Shown here piece after piece: positions 10,646-22,804 of a stretch of 64,000 nucleotides of DNA. Every line of letters begins with the position of its first letter. The first letter of the stretch is position 1. This DNA is from Pyropia yezoensis (lineage: Eukaryota; Rhodophyta; Bangiophyceae; Bangiales; Bangiaceae), in NCBI GenBank assembly GCA_009829735.1, contig CM020620.1, positions 3,774,299 through 3,838,298 on the forward strand, read 5' to 3'. Position numbers and translations under genes: made by a program. The notes beneath the pieces were generated by a model. It made no database searches and was not told where the DNA came from. It saw only the letters and a program-made list of their open reading frames with translations.

Positions 10646-13600
10646 ATGGCGCAGCCACAGGAGGGGGAGCCCGCCATTTTTGGCGAACTCCGCGCCGCCA
10701 TGCAGCGCCGCGTCATGTTTATTGACGGAGCCATGGGCACTATGATTCAGGACTACAAGCTGTCAGAGGCGAGCTTCCGTGGCGAGCGCTACGCCAACCA
10801 CACCCACGACCTCAAGGGCAACAATGACATCTTGTCGGTGACCCGGCCCGACGTCATCCGCGCCATCCACGACAAGTACCTCGCGGCGGGCGCGGACTTT
10901 ATCGAGACCAACACCTTTTCGGGTACGTCCATTGCGCAGGCCGACTATGAGCTGGACCGGGACCTCAAGGACGTGTACGACATCAACTTTCAGTCGGCCA
11001 AGATTGCGTGCGAAGCGGCGGCCGCCGCATCGACGCCCGACCGGAAGCGCTACGTGCTGGGCGCCATTGGGCCCACCAACCGGACGCTGTCCATCTCGCC
11101 AGACGTGAACGACCCAGCTTTTCGCAACATTACCTTTTCCGAGGTGGGCGACGCGTACACGGCTCAGATTGACGCGCTGGTGGCGGGCGGCGTGCACATC
11201 CTGCTGGTCGAGACCATCTTTGATACGCTCAATGCCAAGGCCGCCCTGTTTGCCATTGACACGTACTTTGCGGACCACCCGGAGATGGAAAAGCTCCCCG
11301 TCTTTGTGTCGGGCACGATTGTGGACGCGTCGGGGCGGACGCTGTCGGGCCAGACGACCGAGGCGTTTTGGACGAGCGTCGCCCACGCGCGGCCGTTTTG
11401 CGTTGGCCTCAACTGCGCGCTGGGCGCCAAGGACATGAAGTCTTACATTGAACGCCTTGGTCGCTGTTCGGATGCGTTTATCATTGCGTACCCCAACGCG
11501 GGGCTGCCCAACGCGATGGGCGGCTACGACCAAAAGCCGATTGAGATGGGCGATGAGCTCCACCCCTTTGGCGCTGAGCGCCTGGTCAATGTGGTGGGCG
11601 GCTGCTGCGGCTCAACACCAGCTCACATTGCGGCGATTGCGGAGAGCTTTGCAGATGCCAAGCCGCATGTGCCCAAGAAGCAGCCCGACATGCTGCGCCT
11701 GTCTGGCCTCGAGCCGTTTGTGCTGGACCCCGCTATGGTCAACTTTGTTAATGTGGGGGAGCGGTGCAACGTTGCTGGGTCCATCCTGTTCAAGAAGCAC
11801 GTGATTGCGGGCAACTATGACAAGATGTTGGAGATTGCGCTGAAGCAGGTGGAGAATGGCGCACAGGTCATTGACCTCAACTTTGATGAGGGGCTGCTGG
11901 ACAGCCACGCGGTCATGCGGCGGTTTTGCAACCTGCTGGCCACCGAGCCGGATGTGGCCAAGGTGCCGTTCATGATTGACTCGTCCAAGTTTGGGGTCAT
12001 TGAGCAGGGCCTCATGTGCACGCAGGGCAAGTGCATTGTCAACTCCATCTCGCTCAAATCGGGGGAGGACGAGTTCCGCCGCCACGCCCGACTGGTACAG
12101 CGCTACGGTGCAGCGGTGGTGGTCATGGCTTTTGACGAGGAAGGCCAGGCGGCGACGACGGAGGACAAGATTCGCATCTGTACCCGCGCATACCGCATCC
12201 TGGTGGACGAGGTGGGCTTCTACCCTCACGATATCATCTTTGACCCGAACATCCTGACCGTCGCGACGGGTATTGAAGAGCACAACTCGTACGCTGTGTC
12301 CTTCTTTGATGCCACCGAGGCCATTCGCAAGACACTGCCAGGTGCTCACATCTCGGGTGGTGTGTCCAACATCTCCTTTTCTTTCCGTGGCAACACGTAC
12401 TTGCGTGAGTGCATGCACAGTGCCTTCCTGTACTATGGTATCAAGCGGGGAATGGACATGGGCATTGTCAATGCGGGTCTCATCCCCGTGTACACGGACA
12501 TCCCCGAGAACCTGCTCAAGTTGATTGAGGATGTGCTTCTTAACCGGAACGACGAAGCCACCGAGGCCCTGTTGACGCATTCTCTTACGATGGGGAAGGG
12601 TGTCAAGAGGCAGACGGACGAGGAGAAGAATAAGTGGCGGGAGCTGACTGTCCAGGAGCGCCTCTCTCACGCGCTTGTCAAGGGCATTGACGAGCACGTG
12701 GTGAACGATACTGAGGAGGCACGGGTTGCGTACCCCAAGCCTCTGGAGGTGATTGAGGGTCCCCTCATGGACGGCATGCGGATTGTGGGCAAGCTGTTTG
12801 GGGAAGGCAAGCTCTTCCTCCCGCAGGTCATCAAGTCTGCGCGTGTGATGAAGAAGGCGGTGGCTGTGCTCATTCCTTACATGGAGGCTGCGCGGGCGTT
12901 GGAGGCCGAGGAAGCGCTGAAGCGAGGAGAAGCCGCTTCGGAGGAGGACATGTACGCGGGCAAGATGGTCATTGCGACCGTCAAGGGCGACGTCCACGAT
13001 ATCGGTATGTTTTGCGTGGCCAGCTCGTATATTGAGCAGGGGGGGGTCGTCCATGTGATGAATTTCTTGGTGGCTGCTTTGCTCATTGTGCTCTGTAGGC
13101 CACCTCTGATTGCAATGCTGCTGCTCATTGTACTGACGACCCTGGCGTGTTTACTCTTGGCTTGTTCTGGTTTTTCTTGGCCTCTTTCTTCCACTTGTCC
13201 CTCGCGGTGGAATCATGTGCAGGCAAGAACATTGTCAAGGTGGTGTGCTCCTGCAACAACATTTACGTGGAGGACCTTGGGGTCATGACGCCGGCAGACA
13301 AGATCATCGATACAGCGATTGAAATGAAGGCGGATGTGGTTGGCCTCTCGGGCCTCATTACCCCCTCGCTCGACGAGATGGTGTATGTAGCGGACAAGAT
13401 GGAGAAGGCCGGTCTTAAGATGCCGCTCCTGATTGGTGGTGCGACCACCTCCAAGATGCACACGGCCGTCAAGGTGGCGCCTCGGTATGGCGGTTCGGTG
13501 GTGCACGTGCTCGACGCGTCCCGGTCAGTGTCGGTTATTTCGTCGCTGTTGGACCCCAAGAACCAAGATGATTTCATGGCTGACGTAGCCGACGAGTACG

Positions 13601-14652
13601 AGGAGCTGCGGGAGGAGCACTATTCGGGCCTTGAGGAGCGCAAGTACGTCACTTTGGCGACGGCGCGGGAGCGCAAGCTGGCGGTAGACTTCGCCAAGCT
13701 GCCGCCCGTATGCAAGCCCTCCTTCCTGGGCGTCAAGAAGCTGGTGGATTTCCCCATTGACAAGGTGCTCCCGTACGTGGACTGGAACCCCTTCTTCCAG
13801 GTGTGGCAGCTGCGGGGCAAGTACCCCAACCGGGGGTACCCCAAGATCTTCAAGGACGCCGCAGTTGGCGCTGAGGCCAAGAAGCTGTTTGACGAGGCCA
13901 CCGCGCTGCTCGACGGGTACGCCAAGAACAAGACGCTCAAGCTGAACGGCGTCATTGGTTTCTGGCCCGCCAACACGGTTGGGGACGACATTGAGCTCTA
14001 CTCGGACGATGAGGTGCGGGACGACTCGACGCGCCTCGAGACGCTGCACACCCTCCGCCAACAGGCGGAGAAGGAGGCGGAGGACGCGACGTACCTGGCC
14101 ATGTCAGACTTTGTGGCCCCCCGGGGCACCAAGGACTATGTGGGCATGTTTGCCGTCACCGCCGGCATTGGCGCGGACGAGCTCATCGAGTCGCACAAGA
14201 AGGAGCTGGACGACTATGGCGCCATCATGTCTGAGGCGCTGGCCGATCGTCTGGCCGAGGCGTTCGCCGAATACCTCCACGAGGAGGTGCGGCGGGCCGA
14301 CTGGGGCTACGCCTCTGCCGAGACGCTCTCCGCCGAGGACCTGATCAAGATCAAGTACCAGGGCATCCGCCCCGCGCCCGGCTACCCGTCGCAGCCCGAC
14401 CACTCGGAAAAGTGGCGGATGTGGAACGTCCTCAAGGCCGAGGAGGTGGGCATTGGCCTCACCGAGTCGCTCGCCATGACGCCCGCCGCATCCGTGTCGG
14501 GCCTCTACTTTGCGCACGAGCAGTCCCAGTACTTTGCGGTTGGCAAGATCCAGCGCGACCAGGCCGAGGACTATGCTCGCCGCAAGGGGCTGTCCAAGCT
14601 GGAAGCGGAAAAGTGGCTGCGGCCCATCCTGTCGTACGACACGGACATTTAG
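10646..14652 (+). CDS. METH: Cobalamin-dependent methionine synthase
   Basis: Transfers a methyl group from 5-methyl-tetrahydrofolate through methylcobalamin to homocysteine, making methionine. Two exons, 10646-13004 and 13223-14652, separated by a 218-bp GTATGT...GCAG intron, give 1262 residues, close to human MTR and E. coli MetH. All modules are present. The homocysteine domain has zinc ligands C257 (GLNCALG), C320 and C321 (GGCCGS). The pterin-binding domain starts at [12 protein letters not shown], and a cap domain follows. The B12 domain has DVHDIG at 782-787 followed by KNIVKVV; H784 is the expected cobalt ligand. The activation domain carries the AdoMet motif RPAPGYP. The ATG at 10646 gives the full N-terminus ([19 protein letters not shown]). 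The gene lacks the Ala/Gly insertions of its neighbours. There is no obvious targeting peptide, so it is probably cytosolic. Identification is certain. Confidence 0.97.
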
Positions 14653-14853
14653 ACGGCGCGTGCTGGCTTGGGTGCGGGGCGCGGGGCGCGGGGCGCGGGC
14701 GCGGGCGTGGGCGCGGGATGCGCTCGTAAGGCGGGCGGGTGGAGGGGAGGGGGGGAAGGGGGGCTGTAGTGTGTGGGGCTCTTGTCGGAGTGGTGCGTGC
14801 GAGGTGTGGTGGGGGCGGGACGCGCGGGTCGCCCGCGCGCCCATTGTATGGAC

Positions 14854-14860
14854 TATAAAA
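14854..14860 (+). promoter_or_regulatory. TATA-box-like sequence with no assigned gene
   Basis: ACTATAAAAAGGCGCC is a close match to a eukaryotic TATA box and stands out in GC-rich surroundings, 200 bp downstream of the METH stop. No coding region is recognised for 2 kb downstream on this strand. Confidence 0.3.
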
Positions 14861-15263
14861 AGGCGCCTCTGTGTAGAGTCCTGCGAACCGGCGGTGGCGG
14901 TGGCGGTGAGAGTGGCGGTGGTAGAGGCGGGGGAGCGCACGGTAGGCCCCCGCCTGTTGCGGCCTCGCATACAGGCAGCCGCTGGCGGCCGCCGGACACA
15001 CCCAGAACGTACCTACCTGCGACCCGGCGGTGGTGGGTCGGCGCGGCGCGGGCGGGGCTCGCACAGCGTCGGCTCGCCCCGCGCGCGGCGTCACGGCCTC
15101 GTGCACCACCGGCGCGACGGACACCAGAGCAAAGGAAAAAAAAAAAAAAAAAACAGAGAAGAAAGAGAAACAGCACAGATCAGAGCATGGAGCGAGTCGG
15201 TGTGCCCACCCCAAAAACGTTGCGGCAGACCGCTGCAGTGGGTGCCGCGGGCCTCGGTCCCAT

Positions 15264-15264
<1 letters not shown>

Positions 15265-15307
<43 letters not shown>
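15265..15307. repeat. Homopolymer of 43 cytosines
   Basis: Uninterrupted C run, the longest in the window. The length may not be accurate because such runs are hard to sequence. Confidence 0.9.
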
Positions 15308-15359
15308 ACTGCGCTGCGGGGCGGGCGGGCGGACGTGGCGGCACCGCGGCCGGCCGGGT

Positions 15360-15393
<34 letters not shown>

Positions 15394-16846
15394 CAATCCA
15401 CGTCGGCAGCTTCTCCCCCCCCCCCGCCCCCCACGGCACCCACCCGTCCGCCCCCACCCCCCGCCACAGGGCGCCACCCCGTCTTGCACCCCCCCACAGA
15501 GCGTCGGGGCTTGCAACGGTCGCCGCCCCCCGCCGCCGCCGCCCCCCCGACCGGCGGCGTCACCCAAATTCGACTGCCGTGCCCACCCCATCGCCGCGCG
15601 CGGGGCGCGCGGCGATGGATGGATCCATGGACATGGATACCGCCGCCACCGCTCCGCGGCGGGGAGCGCGACCGCGTCAGGACGGCAGGGCGGGGTGGAA
15701 TTCCCATCGCGTCGCCGCCCTTCCTTCCCCCCCCCGCCCCCCTCTTTCCCGACCGACGCCACCGGCGGCCGCGCCGCCGCCCCCCGCGACCGGGGGCGGG
15801 CGGCGGCGTGAAGCGGCGGGGGGGGGGGGGACCAGAACGTCCATCCCGCCCACCCACCCACCCCCCCTCCCCCCCCCCCTTTCCCCCTCTCTCCTCCTCC
15901 TCCTCCTCTTTCATCTCGTGCTCCACGTCACGCGGGGGAGGTAGGAAGTAGGGGGTGGGGGGGCGGGGGTGGTCAAGAAGGGGTCACTGGCGGGGAGGGG
16001 GGGGGGGGGAGTTGGGTCGGGGCGCGTGGTCGGGTGCGGGTTTCCTGGCGGGGAGGAAGGGGGGGGTGGTGGGGAGGAGCGGGGGCACGTCCCGCGCCGC
16101 GGGCAAGACGCGCTCCCCCCTCCAACCCACCCCACCCCCCCCCAGGCCCCCTTTAGCCGCCGCGGCCGACACCACCACGGCCGCGCCTTGGCAGGCCCCC
16201 CTGCCCCCCCCCCCCCCCCCCCGCTCCCACTTGCGCAACGCGTCGCGCCACGCGACGCCATGACGGCTGCGGCGGCGGCTGCACGAGTGCCTGCTGGCGG
16301 CCGTCGGCGGGGGGGGGGGAAACGGGGTAAGGGGGGAGGGGGGGGGGGGGGGGGGGTGGGCAGCCGCCTCGGTAGCCGCCGCCGCCGCCGCCGCCCTCGC
16401 CCGCCACCTCGGCAGCGGCAGCGGCGGCGGCGGCGGCAGCAGCGGCGGCGGCGGCGGCGGCAGCAGCGGCGGCGGCGGCGGCGGCATCAACAGCACGTGG
16501 CCTTCCCAGTGGTCTTGCGCCCCCGCCCCAGTCCCCCCGACCAACCCCCGCCGCCGGCCGCCGCCGCCCCCACCCCGCACCTCTCCCCCGCAGACGCTAC
16601 TAAAGGGCGGCCGGCGCGTGCGACGGGCGGCGCCCGCCGCTCCCCCCCCCCAACCCCACCCCCTCCTCCCCACACGGACCCCACCCCACCCCACCACGCC
16701 TCCCTTATACCTCGCACGCCCCCGCCCGCCCGTCCCGGCCACCGCCTGTCCCCCTGGCAGCCACCCCCCCCACCCCCCCCCCGCTACGCGGGGACCCCGT
16801 CCCCGTCCCCCCCCGCCGCCCCGTTGCCGGTGCGACGGCGACGGCC

Positions 16847-17031
16847 ATGGCGGGCGTTGGTGACACCCGCGGGCGGGTGGCTGCTGCCACGTCGGCGCCC
16901 GCCGTCTGTGGCCACCCCGGGCCGCCGGCCGCGGCGGCGGCGGGTGAGCAGTCACCGACGGCGACGGCGGCGGCGGCAACGGCGGCAACGGCGGTGGTGG
17001 TGGTCGAGCCAGTGGGGACGCTGCCGCCGGG

Positions 17032-17063
<32 letters not shown>

Positions 17064-17214
17064 TCAAGGCGACGACGGGGGGGGCGGTGGCGGCCAAGGC
17101 GGGGGCAGCCACGGCGGTCAAGGCGGTGGCGGCGGGGGCCCCGTCGGCGGGTCGGTCGGCGTCGCCGCCGCCGCCGCCGTCCCCTGTGCTGCCACTGGTG
17201 CACCTCCCGCAGCT

Positions 17215-17252
<38 letters not shown>

Positions 17253-19132
17253 CGTCGTTGTCTTTGTCGTTGTCAACGTTGCGCCCGCCGACCGCGTCGC
17301 GCCCGCCGCCGCCGTCCCTATCACCGCCACTGGCGGTGGTGGTGGCGGCACCGAAGCCACGGACAGCGTCGCCGGCAGGGACGGCGGCGTCTGTGGCGGC
17401 AGCCGCCGCCGCCGCCGCCGCCGCCAACGACGACGACGACGATCCCCCCGCCGACGTTGGCGGCACCGTCCGCCGCACACCCGTGTCGCCGCCGCCGCCG
17501 CCGCCGCTGCCGCCGACGCAGATGCCACCGCCGCCGACACAGACGCCGCTGCGGCAATCGTCGTCGCCGCCGCCGACGGTGGTGGTGGTGGGGCCGCTGG
17601 GCGTCGCTGGTGGGGCGACCCAGACGGCGTCCGCAGCGACGGCGGCGGCGGCACCGACGACCGCCGCCGCCGCCGCCGCCGCCGCGGCGGCGGTCCCTGG
17701 CGGCGGGCCGCGCGCCGCCGACGGGGGCACCCCCGCCGCCGCCGCCGTCGCGTCCCCGTCGGCCGCCATTGGCCGCGCCGCCGCCGCGGCGGCGGCGGCG
17801 GTGGCCGCCATGGTCGCCGCCGCCGCCCGCCGCCCGCCCGCCGCCGCCGCCGCCGCCGGCGCGGCCGCGGCGGCGGCAACGTCGTTGTCGCCACTGACGA
17901 CAGCGCCGTCGGGGGTGTCGGCACCGGGGGGGGCGGGCACCGCTTCTTTCCCCCCCCCCCCCCCCCCCCCCCCCTCCTCCCCGCTCCCCCCGTCATGGGC
18001 GTCGTCGGGCGCGGCCAGCCTGTGGCGGTCCCGCCGGCCGTGGGCAGAGCTGCTGCTCCCGCCCACCGCCTTTTCCCTCCCCGCCGCCGGGGCGGTCGCC
18101 CCGCGGGTCACCGCCAACGCCCGCCGGTTCCGCGCCAACTACCTGGCCGTGGCGGTGGGGGTGGCGGCGGTCGCCGCCGCCGTGTGGCCGCTCCCCTTTC
18201 TCGGCGCCGCCCTGTGTGCGGCGATGTATGGGGGCGCGTACGGGGTGGCCGCGCCGACGGCCACCACCGCGCCGGCCGCCGCCACCCCCACCACCGCCGC
18301 CGCCGCCGCCGCCGCTCCCATCCATGGCACTGGGGTGGCCGACCGGCCGATTGGGGTGGGGCGGTGGCGCCTGGTGGGGGGCGCCAAGGCGATGGCGGTG
18401 GGGGTGGCGATGCTGGCCGTCGCGGCCGCGACCGGCGCGGGGGCCGCCGCGGTGGCGCTGGGGGGGTGGTGGGGGGGGTGGTTGGCGCGCACGCGGCGCT
18501 CTGGGGGGGGGGGGACACGTACGAAGAGGTGGCCACGGGGGGGGGGGGAGGTCGCCCGTGTAAAGTGGGGGGGGGAAGGAGAGGGTTGTTGGGCGGCAGC
18601 GGTTGGACGTAGGGGGGATGTGCCCCGCGCTGGGACAGGCATGTACTGTACATACTGTACAAATCATACATACAGTCCAATGACCCCGCGCTTGGCGCGC
18701 CCATACGCGGTAGGTAGTGACGGAAGGGGGATAGGTACGCCCGCGCCCGCGGCGGTCCCCCCGCAGCGCGGCAGCTCGGCGCCCCCCAACCGAGAAGGGT
18801 CTTTGTCACGGCACCCACCGCGCTGTCCGACTGGCCACGGGTCTCCTCCACCCTGCCAAGACGACGTGTACTCTGCGTCTGGTACGCGTCGCAAACGTCC
18901 AAGGAGGGCGCGCAGCTGGGCGGCACGGTCATTCGAGCCCGGCGAGCTGTGGGAGCACCCCCCCCTGTGGAAGGGCCTCTTGTGGGCGTTCTCGCGGTAC
19001 GCGCAGTGGATACGAGCACTTGCGCGCACAGCGAGCGTATACGAGCACTTGCGAGCTCTGCGAGCCCTTGTCTATTTGTGGACGCTGCGACGATCACCCA
19101 CGATGATACAAGAATACCAGTACATCATGTAA
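16847..19132 (+). CDS. PRA1-family (prenylated Rab acceptor) protein
   Basis: The supported part is about 17990-18490. It reads SRRPWAELLLPPTAFSLP, then VTANARRFRANYLAVAVGV, then two pairs of hydrophobic helices (VAAVAAAVWPLPFLGAAL; AKAMAVGVAMLAVAAATG). This matches the PRA1/YIP3 signature: an RPW-x-F/L start, a basic RANxxYFRxNY-like stretch, and hairpin membrane segments. PRA1 proteins sit in ER/Golgi membranes and act on prenylated Rab GTPases. The frame is open from 16847, but its first 380 residues are Ala/Pro/Thr microsatellite, so the true start is unknown. After 18490 the frame runs on to TAA at 19130-19132 through sequence that does not look like protein, so an intron or an earlier end is likely (a GTACGA near 18521 and a GTAAAG near 18560 are possible donors). 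The extents are those of the open frame. Confidence 0.5.
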
Positions 19133-20441
19133 CATGATGTAGCGGCAACCTCGTCATGGCGCGCAATCGCACGCGCTGGGGGTGGGTTTCTGCCTCACCC
19201 AAGGGTGCCGAGCGGGGCCCCCGCCCCCGCCCCCTCCCGGACAAGCCGCCACCTGGCGTGGACGGTGCGATTGCAGACGATGGGCGGAGAGGGTGCTCGA
19301 CCTCGTTCCACTGGGGGGGCCCACTGGAGTGGTCCTATCGCGTGACTGGCTGGCGTGCAACTTTCCGAATGAGCGTCCGTCCTGGGACTGCCGGTTCAAT
19401 CGGAATCATGTCCCTCGATCATACCTGAATTTTCCTTTGGCACGCATCCCCCCCCGCCCCTGTGGGCAACGTCCAGACCTGACGGCGTCAATGAGGGGGA
19501 CTCCCGGTGGCTCTGAAAAGTGGCGCGGTGGCTGGGTGATACAAACTCTTTCCGATCCCACATGCATAGATTCCTGCGCCATTTTCTTTCGCACCCGCCC
19601 CGCCCGGTCGCCCATCCCGCAGCGCTTCCGCCAATAGACTGCGTGGCGTCGTGCTGCTGGTCCACCTTGGGCCTTGCCAATGGGCCGTCGAAACTGGTTG
19701 CGTGGCGGGTGGACCACCCTCTGTGCTGCCCGCCGGCCGGGGCGAGTGCAACGCCAGCCAAGTGTAAAGTTTTCCTCTGCGTGAGAAGGAGGGGGGGGGT
19801 GGGGGGGGGGGGGGGCGCGCGCGCGTCTGCCACAGCAATGCACTGCACGCCGCGTTGGGCCGCGCGCGCCGAGCGGGTCTCGGTCTCGGCCCCCAGCGAA
19901 GGCCACGGGGTGGCCGCTGGGCGGGGGGGAAGTGGACCAGACGGGGGGGGTCTGGAGGGGGGCCGCGCACCCCTCTGAGATGGCCCGCGAGGCGTGGCCG
20001 CCGTTGCCGCAGCACGTGGGGGGGGGGAGGGTGCGCTGCTGGGCCTTTCGGGGAGGGTGGGCCCCGCGCGCGGCGCCATCGGGGGCCGCCGCGCGCCCGG
20101 CCGCGACCGTGCCATTCGCCCGGCTGTCTCCCTCTCTATCTTGGTCGCTGCCACGGTCGCCACGCCCGCCCGCCCGCCACCACCACCGCCGCCACCGCCG
20201 CCGCCGCTGCCGCCGCCGCCGTCACCCCCGTGTCGCTGCGCACCCGCCTCTGTCACCCCGCCATCTGTCCCCCCCACCCCCCTTTCCGTCGGTTCCCGTC
20301 TGTCCCCGTTGCTGCCGCTGCTGCTGCTGGACCGTTGGTTGTGAATCTTCCCTGGCCAGCTGCCGCACGTGCGCGCGCGCGCGTTTTTTTTTTTCTTCTT
20401 CAGTTGGCCCGTGACGCTTGCTGCGGCCGTTTTCCAGCACG
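19133..20441. other. Intergenic region
   Basis: Mixed composition. 19140-19780 is less GC-rich; G-runs occur near 19790-19815 and 19920-20050. 20240-20441 is pyrimidine-rich with a T9 run near 20386 and is probably the promoter or leader of the next gene. The long minus-strand frame across here has no recognisable protein. Confidence 0.4.
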
Positions 20442-21506
20442 ATGGCCGTACGTTGGGTGGGGAGGGTGCAGCGGTGAGGGGGAATTTTGGTGTGGGTGGG
20501 AAAGGTGTTTGGGTCATGGGGGGGGGTGGGGATGTGCTGGGGGGACCCTCCTGTGGGGGGCCGTGCCGTGTCGATTCCGTGCCCTGACTCCCCCGTGCCG
20601 CCTTGACCCTATCTGTTGACTGATGGTCTTCCTGAACTGGTTCTTCCCGTTGTTGCTTTTTCTCGCCAACCTCCGCACCACTCGGGATCGCCCGAACGTT
20701 GTGCTCTGGTGCACACCGCATCCCTTACTCCCTCTCTCCTGCCCCTTCCCTTTGTTCCCTCTCCTCCGTGGCTTCTTTTCCCTCCACACAGGAAAAGGGC
20801 ACAAACTACCCAGCGGCCCCACCGGCAGCCTGGTCGGCCGCCGGCGGAGCGAGCGCGTACCCGACCGCGCCCGGCGGGTACCCGCCCCCCCCCGCTGGCT
20901 ACCCGCCGCAGCAGCAGCAGGGCGGCTACCCGCCGCAGGGCTACCCGCCGCAGCAGCAACAGGGCGGCTACGCCGCGGGTGCGCCGCCGCCAGGCTACCC
21001 CACCACGGGGGGGGCGCCGCAGCACGGGGGCTACCCGCCGCAGCAGCAACAGCAGGGGTATGCCGGTGCCCCGGCGCCGGTGTATGTAAACCAGCAGTCG
21101 GCGCCGCCGCAAAAGGACAACTCGATGCTGCAGGGGTGCTGTTTGGGGCTGGCCGCGTGGTACGTTGGGGCGTACCGGTTGTTCTTCTTGGTGTGTCGTT
21201 GGGAGGTGATTGATGTTGTGGGCGCGGTTGTGGTGACCAGACGTGGAGGGGAGTGGGCATGGCGAGAGGATGGATGCCTGAGAAGTGGCACTATTTTCTG
21301 GTTGCCCCTCTTTTGCATGGTCAGGGGATGCAGAATGTGGGAGCATGTATGGTGCCGCTGGGGTGTCCTCGTTTTTGTTTGTACCGGCTTGCTGACCGTT
21401 TACTGTGACGACCGTCTCTTTCTGCTGGTGTGTTGGTGTTTTGCCATGGCTGGTCTCCTTGCACCTTTGTCCCATCCACAGCTGTTGCCTAGACGCCCTC
21501 TTTTAA
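20442..21506 (+). CDS. CYSTM-type cysteine-rich tail-anchored small protein, three exons
   Basis: Exons 20442-20447, 20792-21159 and 21482-21506, with introns of 344 and 322 bp (both GTACGT...CACAG), encode 132 residues. The first coding exon is only ATG GCC and joins in phase to EKGTNYPAAPP. Exon 2 encodes GGYPPQQQQ/GYPPQG repeats and ends DNSMLQGCCLGLAA. The last join gives LAACCCLDALF and a TAA stop. A tyrosine/proline/glutamine repeat head followed by a CCxxLAA-CCC-LDALF tail is the hallmark of the CYSTM (cysteine-rich transmembrane) module, tail-anchored stress-associated proteins of plants, fungi and other eukaryotes. Exons 2 and 3 are strongly supported because splicing restores the family's conserved C-terminus. 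The 6-nt first exon is inferred from a fitting donor and phase. Confidence 0.75.
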
Positions 21507-21829
21507 AGTATCCGCTCTGTCGGGTTCCTTGCGGGGGCACCGGGCACCCGACAAAACGCGGCTGGGCACCGGACGGCGCCACGAGCGGAGCGTGGCCGCC
21601 TCGACGCGACGGGCACATTGAATGTGGTGGCAGCAGCGATTGGTCGCGCGTCGCTTGCGCGGGCGCAGACAACGCGGGCGTGGGTGGTCGGGGGAAGAGG
21701 GGCCGAGCCGGCGGAAGAGGGCCCCCAGCCCGAGTGTCGGCTTCCCCGCTTGTATAGTCTGGTTGCGCGAGATCGAGTGGGTTCCTTGTCGCGATGGGTC
21801 CAACCTTGCAGGTTCCGTTTTCTTTTTTT
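21507..21829. other. Intergenic spacer
   Basis: Convergent spacer between the CYSTM gene (plus) and the glycosyltransferase piece (minus). Nothing recognisable. Confidence 0.4.
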
Positions 21830-21908
21830 TCATGTCATCTCGCCGCGTACGCCCAGCTTGTCTGGTTGACCCGAACGGCAGCAGCAGCGGTGGCGGCGGG
21901 GGCGACAG

Positions 21909-21943
<35 letters not shown>

Positions 21944-22804
21944 GGCCCGCCGCCGACGGGGACGCTCCCCCGGCCGCCCCCCCCCCAGCCGCCCGGCGAC
22001 GCTGCCGCACGTGCCGACGAGGAGGCGGTTCTTAGCTTTTTGTTCCGACCACCGCTGCCGACGGGCGTAGAGGGCGACCGCCCGGAGCAGCCGCTCCACG
22101 CTCCCCTCTGCCGCCCTCCGTGGCGGCGAAACCGCCTCGCCGTCGCCGCCGCCGATGTCAATATCAACGCCGCCGTCCCGGCTGCTGCCGTCGCCGTTGC
22201 CGTCGCTGTCCCTGCCACGGGGCGGCAGCGGGGAGCCGCTGACAGCACAGTAGAGCCCCGAGTTGACCACCCAGTTGGGCGGCTCCCCCGCCCGCGCGTC
22301 GGACGTGATGGCCACCGCCGCACCGACCGCGGCGGCGGCGGCCGCCCCCAGCGCCGCCACCGCGTCGCCCACCCACCCGATGTCCACGTCGGTGAGGACA
22401 ACGTCGTAGCCGGCGGCCAGGACGGCGGCCGCGGCCGCAGACTGGCGGGCAGACAGCACGACAAAGGCGGGTGTCCTCCCCGGTCGCGAGGCGTGGGGGG
22501 GGGGCGGTCCCGTCCCCCGCGCCCGCCACGGTTGCCGTCGCCGTCTCCGCCGCTTCCGCCGCCGCACCCGCTGCCGATGCTGCTGCTGCCGCTGCTGCCG
22601 GCGCCACAGAGTCCGTACCCGCGTCGCCGCTGCCCACGCGCACGGCCGGGGGAGTCGCTGGCCATCTTGCACCCGGGGCCGGGGCGCCGCGCGGGGTGGC
22701 ACCCAGAGAGTGCGTCCAGAGCGGGCGCGCGCGGCAGCTACCGCGGAGAGTCGGCCCGCCACCCCCGCCGCGGGGGGTCGGCATCCGCGGGTACGGCGGC
22801 TCAT
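21830..22804 (-). CDS. Nucleotide-diphospho-sugar transferase (GT77-like) domain, gene model incomplete
   Basis: The recognisable segment is minus strand 22471 to about 22030. It reads AFVVLSARQSA, then GYDVVLTDVDIGWVGD, then EPPNWVVNSGLYCAVS, then RRQRWSEQKAKNRLL. Order and spacing match the Pfam nucleotide-diphospho-sugar transferase family (plant RRA/XEG113 type). DVD is the metal/nucleotide-sugar site, NSG the acceptor-side motif, and SEQKAKN replaces the usual DQ-x-FN. A low-complexity Ser/Gly insert lies between the last two blocks. The 110 residues upstream in this frame are Arg-rich and probably not coding. A GTGAGT donor near 22822 suggests an upstream exon. The tail after residue 270 is also low complexity. 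This is either a gene with unresolved exons or a decaying copy. Proteins of this family act in Golgi glycan synthesis. Confidence 0.5.

Larger units (their letters stand above)
14653..16846. other. Intergenic region after METH
   Basis: Contains the METH 3' flank, a strong TATA-like sequence at 14854, an A18 run near 15135, a 43-C homopolymer at 15265-15307, and GCC/GCG microsatellite to 16846. No gene is supported. The first 200 bp after the stop are G-rich. Confidence 0.45.

Noticed and set aside
10763-14061. Several minus-strand frames across METH
   Set aside because: Reverse-frame shadows of a securely identified gene.
19396-20721. 441-codon minus frame
   Set aside because: Overlaps the CYSTM leader and first intron and lacks any recognisable domain.
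20623-21213. Frame starting MVFLNWFFPLLLFLAN, a possible membrane protein
   Set aside because: The hydrophobic start is the pyrimidine-rich end of the first CYSTM intron; splicing explains it better.
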